The notes beneath the pieces are model-generated. The model made no database searches. It saw only the letters and a list, made by a program, of their open reading frames with translations, and was not told where the DNA came from. Shown here piece after piece: positions 25,171 to 33,394 of a stretch of DNA of 64,000 bases. The stretch comes from Chondrosia reniformis (Eukaryota; Porifera; Demospongiae; Chondrillida; Chondrillidae): NCBI GenBank assembly GCA_947172415.1, contig OX359197.1:5953673-6017672 (forward strand), given 5' to 3'. A program made the translations under genes and the position numbers. Within the stretch, counting starts at the first letter, position 1. Each line of letters opens with the position of its first letter.

Positions 25171-25221
25171 ATGGGAAACTATATCACTTCTATGTATGAT
25201 TCTATTAAAACTGGAGCATGA
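25171..25221 (+). pseudogene. Receptor remnant, 17 codons
   Basis: Starts MGNYITSMYDSIKTGA, then TGA where the paralogs have CGA. What follows is a fragment of the CACAGG MITE instead of receptor sequence. The upstream block and the AAAACCAGGTTTC leader are still present, but the TATA box is altered. Confidence 0.85.
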
Positions 25222-25328
25222 GGTCCATATTCCTGGCAGTTCATAGAGTTTCAAATAGGTTTCATGTCTTCTGAAACCTGACATGATCCTGTGAAAAATA
25301 GTTCATCCTTAGCAAATAGTTTGATATA

Positions 25329-25559
25329 CACAGGATCAAATTACAGGTTTCATATGGTGTGAAATCTATTTGAAACTTCTTGAACAGTCAGGTTTCAACA
25401 GGTGCTCAAGAATGTGCTAACAGATTAATTTCACTGGTTTCAAGCTTTAACAGCCCCCTTTCTGAGTTTTATACATACTTTCATACCTTTTGAAACCTGG
25501 CAGTTCATAGAGTTTCAAATAGGTTTCATGCCTTCTGAAACCTGATATTTGATCCTGTG
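25329..25559. mobile_element. MITE of the CACAGGATCAAAT family, immediately 5' of the R2 TATA box
   Basis: Ends CACAGGATCAAATTACAGG and TATTTGATCCTGTG form the terminal inverted repeats. The interior is non-coding. It is preceded at about 25228-25292 by another, partial copy of the same element. The TATA core of R2 starts directly after the right end. Confidence 0.85.
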
Positions 25560-25564
25560 TATAT

Positions 25565-25572
25565 TATATAAG
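25565..25572 (+). promoter_or_regulatory. TATA box of R2
   Basis: TATATAAG, 76 bp before the ATG by the same count used for the other receptors, directly after the MITE end at 25559. Confidence 0.7.
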
Positions 25573-25647
25573 CAGGGTAAAATTTAAAACCAGGTTTCAT
25601 TAGATTATAGAACATCAAGTGTGCTTGTGATTTTGTACTAAAGTAAA

Positions 25648-26679
25648 ATGGGAAACGATGCCACTTCTATCAATGAATCTATTGAAACTGGAGCACGAGA
25701 TCCATATTCCCTTTCAGTTATGATCATCTTCTGGATAGTTGGAGTACCAATGATCATTCTCAGTGTCTTCCTGATCATCACTCTGATTGGACCAGGTCAG
25801 CTACCAAAGTCTATTAGAATTGTCCTCATCAACATTCAAGCAGCCGTCATTGTGTTTGCTGTGATGCGATTGATCGCTGCCACACTCTTCATAGTTGAGT
25901 ATGATTGTTTTCGTGAAGTTCAGAGCCTGATGGAACAGAGTAGCAATTACACTAATGGGACTATTCAGGTCAATCAGAGTGATGTAAATAAATGTAGAGC
26001 TATAAATTCAAATATTAGAATCAGCTTCAACGTGCTTTTGCTGTATGTATATCCCACTATGGTGTCCATAAGACTAGTCTTCATGACATTCTATGGTATA
26101 CTGGTGTACATCTACATACGATATGTGTTCTATAAGATAAAGATTTGGGCAGTTGTGGTTAGCTGTGTTGCGGTGTGGATAATTTTCATTCTTATTAATA
26201 TTCCAGTTCTTGGTTTAATAGTCCTACGTCCAGATTCAATTAATCATCTATACATTAATTTGATCACTGCTGTATGTTGGGGATTTGCCATACCATTAGT
26301 AGTTGCTGTTCCGGCTATTACATTTTCAATTATACTTCCTATTCGAGCTCTTTTCTTCATTAACAATTGCACTCGCGAAGTAAGGAATGTCAGCTATGGT
26401 AAAGCTATAACTAAAATGGTGCTGTTTCAGCTAATTGTCAACGTCATATCAATAATTGGACATATTATTGTATTCATACCAGTAATTGTGTTCACTGAGG
26501 CTCTTACACAAGGAAGAGCTAATGATCCTTTGATTGCAATATTAATGGGTTTTCTACTTGAAATGACATCATTGATGGTATCACCAATTCTCTTTATCAT
26601 ATTCTTGAAACATGTGAGAGAAAATGCAAAGAAGATTTTCAATTGCAAGTGTTTCAATTTTAAAGGAAGCAGCACTTAG
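25648..26679 (+). CDS. Seven-transmembrane receptor R2 (343 aa)
   Basis: Begins MGNDATSINESIETG, which lacks the NYS glycosylation site found at the start of R1. The second membrane segment reads RLIAATLFIVEYDCF and the first extracellular loop EVQSLMEQSSNYTNGT. The third outer loop is EALTQGRANDP, shared only with R8. Segments 4-6 are almost identical to those of R3-R8. The tail NCKCFNFKG offers Cys for palmitoylation. It is followed by T1. Confidence 0.8.
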   Translation: MGNDATSINESIETGARDPYSLSVMIIFWIVGVPMIILSVFLIITLIGPGQLPKSIRIVLINIQAAVIVFAVMRLIAATLFIVEYDCFREVQSLMEQSSNYTNGTIQVNQSDVNKCRAINSNIRISFNVLLLYVYPTMVSIRLVFMTFYGILVYIYIRYVFYKIKIWAVVVSCVAVWIIFILINIPVLGLIVLRPDSINHLYINLITAVCWGFAIPLVVAVPAITFSIILPIRALFFINNCTREVRNVSYGKAITKMVLFQLIVNVISIIGHIIVFIPVIVFTEALTQGRANDPLIAILMGFLLEMTSLMVSPILFIIFLKHVRENAKKIFNCKCFNFKGSST

Positions 26680-26790
26680 TAAAGGAAAACATTTTACAAT
26701 GTTTTTTGTAATAGACCTCATAATTACATATTAACACATAACCGAATTTATCAGTTTTTTTATATCAGATAGTACGGTAGTACTCTCTAT

Positions 26791-27381
26791 GTAGGGATGG
26801 TACCGGTTGTTTCGTTTTCCCTATACATTTGTATATGAGCGAAAATCCGAAATAGGCTGAAAATCGCCGAAAAAGGGCTATATATAGTTATAGACCAGCC
26901 ATGCTATAAGCTGGCCTTTAAGGGAAGCGACCGTGTTCCGCTGGCAAATAAACGAACTTTGAAATTTCCCATTTTCGTTTTCTTCTTCATCTTCATCTTC
27001 TTCGCCCGCTGTAACTAAAAAACGAAATAAGCCTTCGGACTACTACTTAAGCGAAAATACTCTAAATTTTCCGAGCTGTATTCTTTTGTAGAAGCGAGAG
27101 CGATAACGCTCTTATTGAGTATGACGATTTTCATGGCCCCAGAGTCAAGGCCTCAATAAATTCGCCATTTTAATGACGTCATATGCAGTCGAATATTGTG
27201 TAACCAAAAATGGGTTTAGAATTCCTAGCTTATGCTCCATAAAAAGTACAGAAACTAGAGAAATTTCTACAAAAATAGTGAATCCTACAAGCAAGGGTGT
27301 TATATGATTCATGTATATATAGCTAATGCTTCACTGTGTAACATCCCTTTCTTGTTTCTGTGCTTTTTGTGCCATCCCTAC
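26791..27381. mobile_element. 591-bp TIR element in the R2-T1 spacer
   Basis: Terminal inverted repeats GTAGGGATGGTAC / GTGCCATCCCTAC (12 of 13). It has no transposase frame. It holds a TTCATCTTCATCTTC microsatellite and TGACGTCA (27175-27182). Inside and just beyond the right end lies a foldback of about 30 bp (ACTAGAGAAATTTCTACAAA near 27249 against its inverse near 27386-27422). The R3-T2, R4-T3 and R6-T4 spacers lack the whole block from about 26767 to 27597. Confidence 0.65.
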
Positions 27382-27726
27382 ATCTTCACTATTTTTGTAG
27401 AAAATTTTTATTATTCTCTAGTCTTAATTATCATATGGAAACATGAATATATAGAGCAAATAATTTAAACGAATATTTCGAGCTTAAAAAACTCGTGGGC
27501 GTCCCCAAATTCGAACTATTTGCTGGTTCTTAGATGTCCGGTTGTCGCTTGATTGCCGTCAATTTCAAGGCCATATATTCGGAAGTGTCGTCCTTATGTG
27601 CATTTCCTATGTACTCGCTACGCCAACAATGTATAAAATACTTAACTAGCTGATCAAAGACACAGCTATATATTGCTACTATGATAGCTAAGATTAAAGT
27701 AATATTATCATATTTGTAATGCTACA

Positions 27727-27756
27727 TCACCAATTTCTATCATATTCTTGAAACAC
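27727..27756 (+). pseudogene. Vestige of receptor segment 7 upstream of T1
   Basis: TCACCAATTTCTATCATATT CTTGAAACAC matches the receptor codons for SPI..IIFLKH. The same vestige stands before T2 (31387), T3 (41374), T4 (45593), T5 (49932) and T6 (60331), so it belongs to the ancestral T promoter region. Confidence 0.6.
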
Positions 27757-28003
27757 GAATGTTAATGATTTAACTTTGAATTTATACTCCAGATGTAACT
27801 ACCCACTCAGGTCTCCTGGCTTTACTTAACGAGAAACAGTCTCTCACCTTTCCCCCCAAAAAGGGGATCGAGCCATAGACACTGAAATAATGTTATTTCA
27901 CAAAATAACAATACGATATTGAATATTGTTTCTCAGTTTAGATGTATACGTCTGATAATCGATAGTTTTGTCCGCGTGTCTTTATTCCAAGAAATACGTC
28001 GAG

Positions 28004-29494
28004 ATGTGTGAAGATAAGGCAGCCTGTGTAATCGTCCGTGTTGTGTATCCTTATGATGCACGCCTTGGTCACGAGTTGACTGTTAGGCCTGGCGACTTAT
28101 TGGAAGTGAGTCGAAGCGAATGGAACTCGGGGAAAGAGTGGATAGTAGGCGAGTACATAGGCAAAGTACATAAGGACGACGCTTCTGCTGAAGAGTTGGT
28201 CAAGCATTTCTCGTTTGGAGGCGTAACTTCTCTTGTTTCTGATCATGACGATAACGTTGCTCAAGCAGAATGTGATAGGAGAAAGGACGTTTTTAGACAA
28301 TTCTTAGTTGAGCACACAATTAACGAACCTTCTCCTCCTGGTTGCGATGCTTCGGAGGAGCCGTCGTCTGAAAAACCGATTGGCACTGAAATAACATTCA
28401 AAGGGAAGGATTACATCGTTGCGGAAGCAGTAGAAGATTGGTTTCAATGCATCATTTGTCACGAGTTGGCTGATGAACCTCGCGTAACCACTTGTTGTGC
28501 TAAAACTATCTGTACTGCATGTAATCAGAAATGCCAAAGCGGATTTGGCAGAAATTATCAGTGCCCAAGTTGTCGACAAGTAGATTATAGGTCAACTGAA
28601 GATCCAAGAGCTAGACAGCGCATTCTAACCTTGATGACCTTCTGTTCCAATGTGGAGTGTCAGTGGAAGGGATTTCTGAAGGATTTGGACAGTCATATCA
28701 GCAAGGGATGTCCCTTTGAGAAGGTACTTTGTCAGCAGTGTGGGCAGGTCACAGCTTTGAGATCAGTCATTGAAACACACATGAAGAATGACTGTAAGAA
28801 AAGACCAGTGAAGTGTCCCAGATGTGGGATTGAAGATGAAGTTATCATGGCATATTATGTTTCTGCCCTAACTCATTCCACCTTGGTCAATGAGCACTAC
28901 AAGACTTGTCCCAAGTGGCCAATGCGTTGTCCCAACAGATGTGATCCTCAGCTCACCTTCACCAGGGATGGTCTTCAGGAACACCTCAGCATCAGACACA
29001 GAGTGCCCGGAGAAGGAAATAGACTGTCAGTTTGCTTCAGTGGGTTGTAAAGAAAAGAGAAAACTGAGGTATATGGATGAACATATTCAAGAGACCACAT
29101 CTGAGCACCTTACACTGCTCATGGAGATCACTTACGACTTAAGAATGCTCATTCTACTCTAGAAAGGTCTCACTCCACTCTAGAAAAGTCTCACTCTACT
29201 CTAGAAAAGTCTCACTCCACTCTAGAAAAGTCTCACTCTACTCTAGAAAAGTCTCACTCCACTCTAGAAAAGTCTCACTCCACTCTAGAAAAGTCTCACT
29301 CCACTCTAGAAAAGTCTCACTCTACTCTAGAAAAGTCTCACTCTACTCTAGAAAAGTCTCACTCTACTCTAGAAAAGGCTCACTCTACTCTCCAGTATAA
29401 CTATGACCGGCTAAAAGAAAAAGAAAAAGTAACAAAACAAGAAAGTGATCATATGTTAAGGATAACATTGCAGAAGTGGCATACTGAAACTTAA
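28004..29494 (+). pseudogene. T1, SH3-RING-TRAF-type zinc finger gene, frameshifted
   Basis: Starts MCEDKAACVIV like its paralogs. The SH3-like, RING and first zinc-finger parts are intact. One extra base after GGAACACCTC (near 28988) shifts the frame to a stop at 29050. A one-base loss near 29123 (CATGGAGAT for CATGGGAGAT) restores the original frame for the coiled coil. Between them the coding sense continues in another frame (ECPEKEIDCQFASVGCKE). It has the longest heptad array of all (12 units). The product would be a 348-residue protein without the last finger and the coiled coil. Confidence 0.8.
29147..29398 (+). repeat. 21-bp coding repeat, 12 units, in T1
   Basis: Units of CTCACTC(C/T)ACTCTAGAAAAG encode HSTLEKS heptads. 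The other T genes have two to five units of the same repeat. The repeat encodes a leucine-zipper-like coiled coil. Confidence 0.9.
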
Positions 29495-29818
29495 CTATAC
29501 GCATCACTTCTATGTTTGGGCGCATCGATCCCTACTTCTAGTATATCCATGATGCAATGTTATCCTTACCATATGATCACTTTCTTGTTTCGTTACTTTT
29601 TCTAGATGTGCCAATCACTGTTATAGTGCCATCCCTACTTTTAACTTCATTTTTGAATGTTTTTATTTAACTTGTATATATATAATATAGCTAGGTTTTA
29701 AGTTCAGACCAGTGTAACATTCACACAACTAGAAAATGTGTTGATCATTATAGACAATAGTTTGACACACCTGATCAACTGTGCTTGGTGTTTATGAGCT
29801 CAAGACACCATGCATGAA

Positions 29819-29916
29819 TTATTAGATTCGGTAAATTAACACACGTCTTTGATCAATTCACTTGAATTGATCAAAGACGTGTGTTAAAAGTCCTAATAAT
29901 TTACCGAATCTAATAA
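29819..29916. repeat. Palindromic hairpin element between T1 and R3
   Basis: Arms TTATTAGATTCGGTAAATTA and its inverse surround ACACGTCTTTGATCAATTCA and its inverse around the centre CACTTG. The left arm lacks the TTAGGACTTT part present on the right. It is bordered on both sides by ACCATGCATGAAT, which occurs once where the element is absent (e.g. before R2). This suggests an insertion with a 12-13 bp duplication. Confidence 0.8.
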
Positions 29917-29997
29917 CAAACCAGCATGTCCACTATACCATGCATGAATGGAGCTTAACCATACAACAAACAACCACCACTTCCTATAGAGTTATAT

Positions 29998-30005
29998 TAT
30001 ATAAG
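29998..30005 (+). promoter_or_regulatory. TATA box of R3
   Basis: TATATAAG in AGTTATATTATATAAGCAGG; spacing to the ATG as in R1 and R2 (76 bp class, with the CTAAAG triplet-longer leader). Confidence 0.7.
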
Positions 30006-30080
30006 CAGGGTAAAACTTAAAACCAGGTTTCATTAGATTATAGAACATCAAGTGTGCTTGTGATTTTGTACTAAAGTGCA

Positions 30081-31112
30081 ATGGGAAACTATAACACTTC
30101 TATCAATGAATCTATTGAAACTGGAGCACGAGATCCATATTCCCTTTTGGGGATGATCATCTCCTGGACAGTTGGAGTACCAGTGATCATTCTCAGTGTC
30201 TTCCTGATCATCACTCTGATTGGACCAGGTCAGTTACCAAGGTTTATTAGAATTGTCCTCATCAACATCCAAGCAGCAGTCATTGTGTTTGCTGTGATCG
30301 GATTGATCACTGCCACACTCTCCTTAGTTGAGTATGATTGTTTTCGTGAACTTCATAGCCAGATGGAACACAGTAGCAATTACACTAATGGGACTATTCA
30401 GTTCAATCAGAGTGATGTAAATAAATGTAGAGCTATACGTTTAAATATTAGAATCAGCTTCAACATGCTTATGCTGTATGCATATCCCACTATGGTGTCC
30501 ATAAGACTAGTCTTCATGACATTCTATGGTATACTGGTGTACATCTACATACGATATGTGTTCTATAAGATAAAGATTTGGGCAGTTGTGGTTAGCTGTG
30601 TTGTGGTGTGGATAATTTTCATTCTTATCAATATTCCAGTTCTTGGTTTAATAGCCCTACGTCCAGATTCAATTAATCATCTATACATTAATTTGATCAC
30701 TGCTGTATGTTGGGGATTTGCCATACCATTAGTAGTTGCTGTTCCGGCTATTACATTTTCAATTATACTTCCTATTCGAGCTCTTTTCTTCATTAACAAT
30801 TGCACTCGCGAAGTAAGGAATGTCAGCTATGGTAAAGCTATAACTAAAATGGTGCTGTTTCAGCTAATTGTCAACGTTATATCAATAATTGGACATATTA
30901 TTGTATTCATACCAGTAATTGTGTTCACTCGGGCTCTTCCACAAGGAAGAGCTAACGATCCTTTGATTGCAATATTAATGGGTTTTCTACTTGATATGAC
31001 ATCATTGATGGTATCACCAATTCTCTTTATCATATTCTTGAAACATGTGAGAGAAAATGCAAAGAAGATTTTCAATTGCAAGTGTTTCAATTTTAAAGGA
31101 AGCAGCACTTAG
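30081..31112 (+). CDS. Seven-transmembrane receptor R3 (343 aa)
   Basis: A mosaic member. Its first part (SLLGMIISWTVGVPVI, GLITATL, RELHSQMEH) follows R1, while everything after segment 3 follows the R2 group (NNCTREVRN, NCKCFNFKG). Unique residues include AIRLNIRISFNMLMLY before segment 3, CVVVW in segment 4, LIALRPDS in the second outer loop and TRALPQGR in the third. T2 starts 546 bp downstream. The start context is AGTGCAATGG instead of AGTAAAATGG. Confidence 0.8.
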   Translation: MGNYNTSINESIETGARDPYSLLGMIISWTVGVPVIILSVFLIITLIGPGQLPRFIRIVLINIQAAVIVFAVIGLITATLSLVEYDCFRELHSQMEHSSNYTNGTIQFNQSDVNKCRAIRLNIRISFNMLMLYAYPTMVSIRLVFMTFYGILVYIYIRYVFYKIKIWAVVVSCVVVWIIFILINIPVLGLIALRPDSINHLYINLITAVCWGFAIPLVVAVPAITFSIILPIRALFFINNCTREVRNVSYGKAITKMVLFQLIVNVISIIGHIIVFIPVIVFTRALPQGRANDPLIAILMGFLLDMTSLMVSPILFIIFLKHVRENAKKIFNCKCFNFKGSST

Positions 31113-31658
31113 TAAAGGAAAACATTTTACATTGTTTTTTGTAATAGACCTCATATATTACACATTAACACATAACCGAATTTATCAGTTTTTTGTATCA
31201 TATCTCTTCAGCAGAAGTGTGCATTGCCTATGTACTCGCCTCGCCAGCAATGTATAAAATACTTAACTAGCTGATCAAAGACACAGCTATATATCGCTAT
31301 TTTCCTGTGTAAGAGACAATTTATTAGGCAAATTATCCGATATGGCTACTATAATAAAGTAAAATTATCATATTTGTAATGCTACATCACCAATTTCTAT
31401 CATATTCTTGAAACACGAATGTTAATGATTTCACTTTGAATTTATACTCCAGATGTAACTACCCACTCAGGTCTCCTGGCTTTACTTAACGAGAAACAGT
31501 CTCACCTTTCCCCCCAAAAAGGGGATCGAGCCATAGACACTGAAATAATGTTATTTCACAAAATAATAAGATATTGAATATTGTTTCTCAGTTTAGATGT
31601 ATACGTCCGATAATCGATAGTTTTGTCCGAGTGTACTTATTCCAAGAAATACGTAGAG
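31113..31658 (+). promoter_or_regulatory. R-T spacer carrying the T2 promoter region
   Basis: The basic 546-bp form of the spacer, identical in layout before T4. After the receptor stop come a T-rich stretch, the receptor-segment vestige (31387), CCCCCCAAAAAGGGG (a short palindrome conserved before all T genes), and AATAATGTTATTTCACAAAATAA. No TATA box stands out. Whether T has its own promoter or is read through from R cannot be told from sequence. Confidence 0.5.
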
Positions 31659-33005
31659 ATGTGTGCAGATAAGGCAGCCTGTGTAATCGTCCGTGTTGTG
31701 TATCCTTATGATGCACGCCTTGGTCACGAGTTGACTGTTAGGCCTGGCGACTTATTGGAAGTGAGTCGAAGCGAATGGAACTCGGGGAAAGAGTGGATAG
31801 TAGGCGAGTACACAGGCAAAGTACATAAGGACGACGCTTCTGCTGAAGATCTAGAGTTGGTTAAGGGTTTCTTTTTTGAAGACCTAATTATAAGTTCTCT
31901 TGATTCTGACGATGACGTTGCTCAAGCAGAATGTGGTAGCAGAAAGGACGTTTTTAGACAATTCTTAGTTGAGCACACAATTAACGAACCTTCTCCTCCT
32001 ACTTGCGATGCTTCGGAGGAGCCGCCGTCTGAAAAACCGATTGGCACTGAAATAACATTCAAAGGGAAGGATTACATCGTTGCGGAAGCAGTAGAAGATT
32101 GGTTTCAATGCATCATTTGTCACGAGTTGGCTGATGAACCTCGCGTAACCACTTGTTGTGCTAATACTCTCTGTACTGCCTGTAATCAGAAATGCCAAAT
32201 CGGATTTGGCAGAAATTATCAGTGCCCAAGTTGTCGACAAGTAGATTATAGGTCAACTGAAGATCCAAGAGCTAGACAGCGCATTCTAACCTTGATGACC
32301 TTCTGTTCCAATGTGGAGTGTCAGTGGAAGGGATTTCTGAAGGATTTGGACAGTCATATCAGCAAGGAATGTCCCTTTGAGAAGATACTTTGTCAGCAGT
32401 GCAGGAGGGTCAAATCTTTGAGATCAGTCATTGAAACACACATGAAGAATGACTGTAAGAAAAGACCAGTGAAGTGTCCCAGATGTGGGATTGAAGAGGA
32501 AGATGATGAGGAAGATGATTTTGTTTCTGCCCTAACTCATTCCACCTTGGTCAATAAGCACTACAAGACTTGTCCCAAGTGGCCAATACGTTGTTCCAAC
32601 AGATGTGATCCTCAACTCACCTTCACCAGGGATGGTCTTCAGGAACACCTTGCATCAGATACAGAGTGCCCGGAGAAGGAAATAGACTGTCAGTTTGCTT
32701 CAGTGGGTTGTAAAGAAAAGAGAAAACTAAGGTATATGGATGAACATATTCAAGAGGCCACATCTGAGCACCTTACACTGCTCATGGGAGATCACTTACG
32801 ACTTAAGAAGGCTCATTCTACTCTAAATAAGTCTCACTCCACTCTAGAAAAGGCTCATCGTGCTCTAAACAAGGCTCACTCCACTCTAGAAAAGGCTCAC
32901 TCTGCTCTCCAGAATAACTATGACCAACTGGAAGAAAGATGTGATACTCTGCAAAGGAATAGTTTCCAAGCCAAAGTTAAAAGTTTTAAACGTGGCTATT
33001 ATTAA
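31659..33005 (+). CDS. T2, SH3-like/RING/TRAF-type zinc finger/coiled-coil protein (448 aa)
   Basis: Start at MCADKAACVIV. Residues about 9-58 look SH3-like (VVYPYDARLGHELTVRPGDL, GKEWIVGEY). A RING follows (CIICHELADE...TCCANTLC...CPSC, about 151-192). Then come TRAF-type fingers (CSNVECQWKGFLKDLDSHI, HYKTCPKWPIRC, CQFASVGC). The C-terminus has five heptads (HSTLNKSHSTLEKAHRALNK) and ends FQAKVKSFKRGYY. The family logic is ubiquitin ligation and receptor-proximal signalling, as in TRAFs, but there is no MATH/TRAF-C domain. T2 alone has the linker LELVKGFFFEDLIISS and an acidic EEEDDEEDD insert. Confidence 0.8.
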   Translation: MCADKAACVIVRVVYPYDARLGHELTVRPGDLLEVSRSEWNSGKEWIVGEYTGKVHKDDASAEDLELVKGFFFEDLIISSLDSDDDVAQAECGSRKDVFRQFLVEHTINEPSPPTCDASEEPPSEKPIGTEITFKGKDYIVAEAVEDWFQCIICHELADEPRVTTCCANTLCTACNQKCQIGFGRNYQCPSCRQVDYRSTEDPRARQRILTLMTFCSNVECQWKGFLKDLDSHISKECPFEKILCQQCRRVKSLRSVIETHMKNDCKKRPVKCPRCGIEEEDDEEDDFVSALTHSTLVNKHYKTCPKWPIRCSNRCDPQLTFTRDGLQEHLASDTECPEKEIDCQFASVGCKEKRKLRYMDEHIQEATSEHLTLLMGDHLRLKKAHSTLNKSHSTLEKAHRALNKAHSTLEKAHSALQNNYDQLEERCDTLQRNSFQAKVKSFKRGYY

Positions 33006-33394
33006 TAATTTTACTAAGGTGTGCAGTAGCTATATGTAGTAGGCATGAGGTACAAACAATTATATAATTATAAATCTATATTTTGTAAATTTAAATACGC
33101 ATCTAGTATAAGTTCACAAAGGTTTCCAAACCTTCGAATTCATTTAACCCTTTTGACCTTTTTGTATGGTTTAATTTATAACTTGTACTTTAAATTTTTG
33201 AGATGGTTCATCTTTAGTCTTTGGAGCATTTATATAGAGATGCATTTTGTTCATTTAGAATAGGACATTTTGACCCTGGGGTCTTCTTCAACGACTGTAT
33301 TATATATATTATAATTAAATGGCCATGGGACTTGTATATATGAATAATGTTTAACAACTGATAGATCAAACACATTACATGTAACAAGTCACAC
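33006..33394. other. Convergent spacer between T2 and PMS2 copy A
   Basis: The 3' UTRs of T2 (plus) and PMS2 (minus) meet here. It contains GACATTTTGACCCTGGGGTC and a TATATATATTATAATTAAAT stretch, and part of it is the sequence left at 21.1-21.3 kb. No further gene seen. Confidence 0.6.

Noticed and set aside
27840..27870. NF-kB-type site in the T promoter (CCCCCCAAAAAGGGG)
   Set aside because: The word is conserved and palindromic but does not match GGGRNNYYCC well enough to name a factor.
28304..28579. 91-codon minus-strand frame repeated opposite every T gene
   Set aside because: Present only because the T coding sequence is conserved; no independent features, and the sense frame has RING and finger motifs.
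31387..31416. Possible unannotated extra exon of the receptor
   Set aside because: Only about 30 bases resemble receptor segment 7; it lies after the receptor stop with no suitable splice sites, so it was called a vestige.
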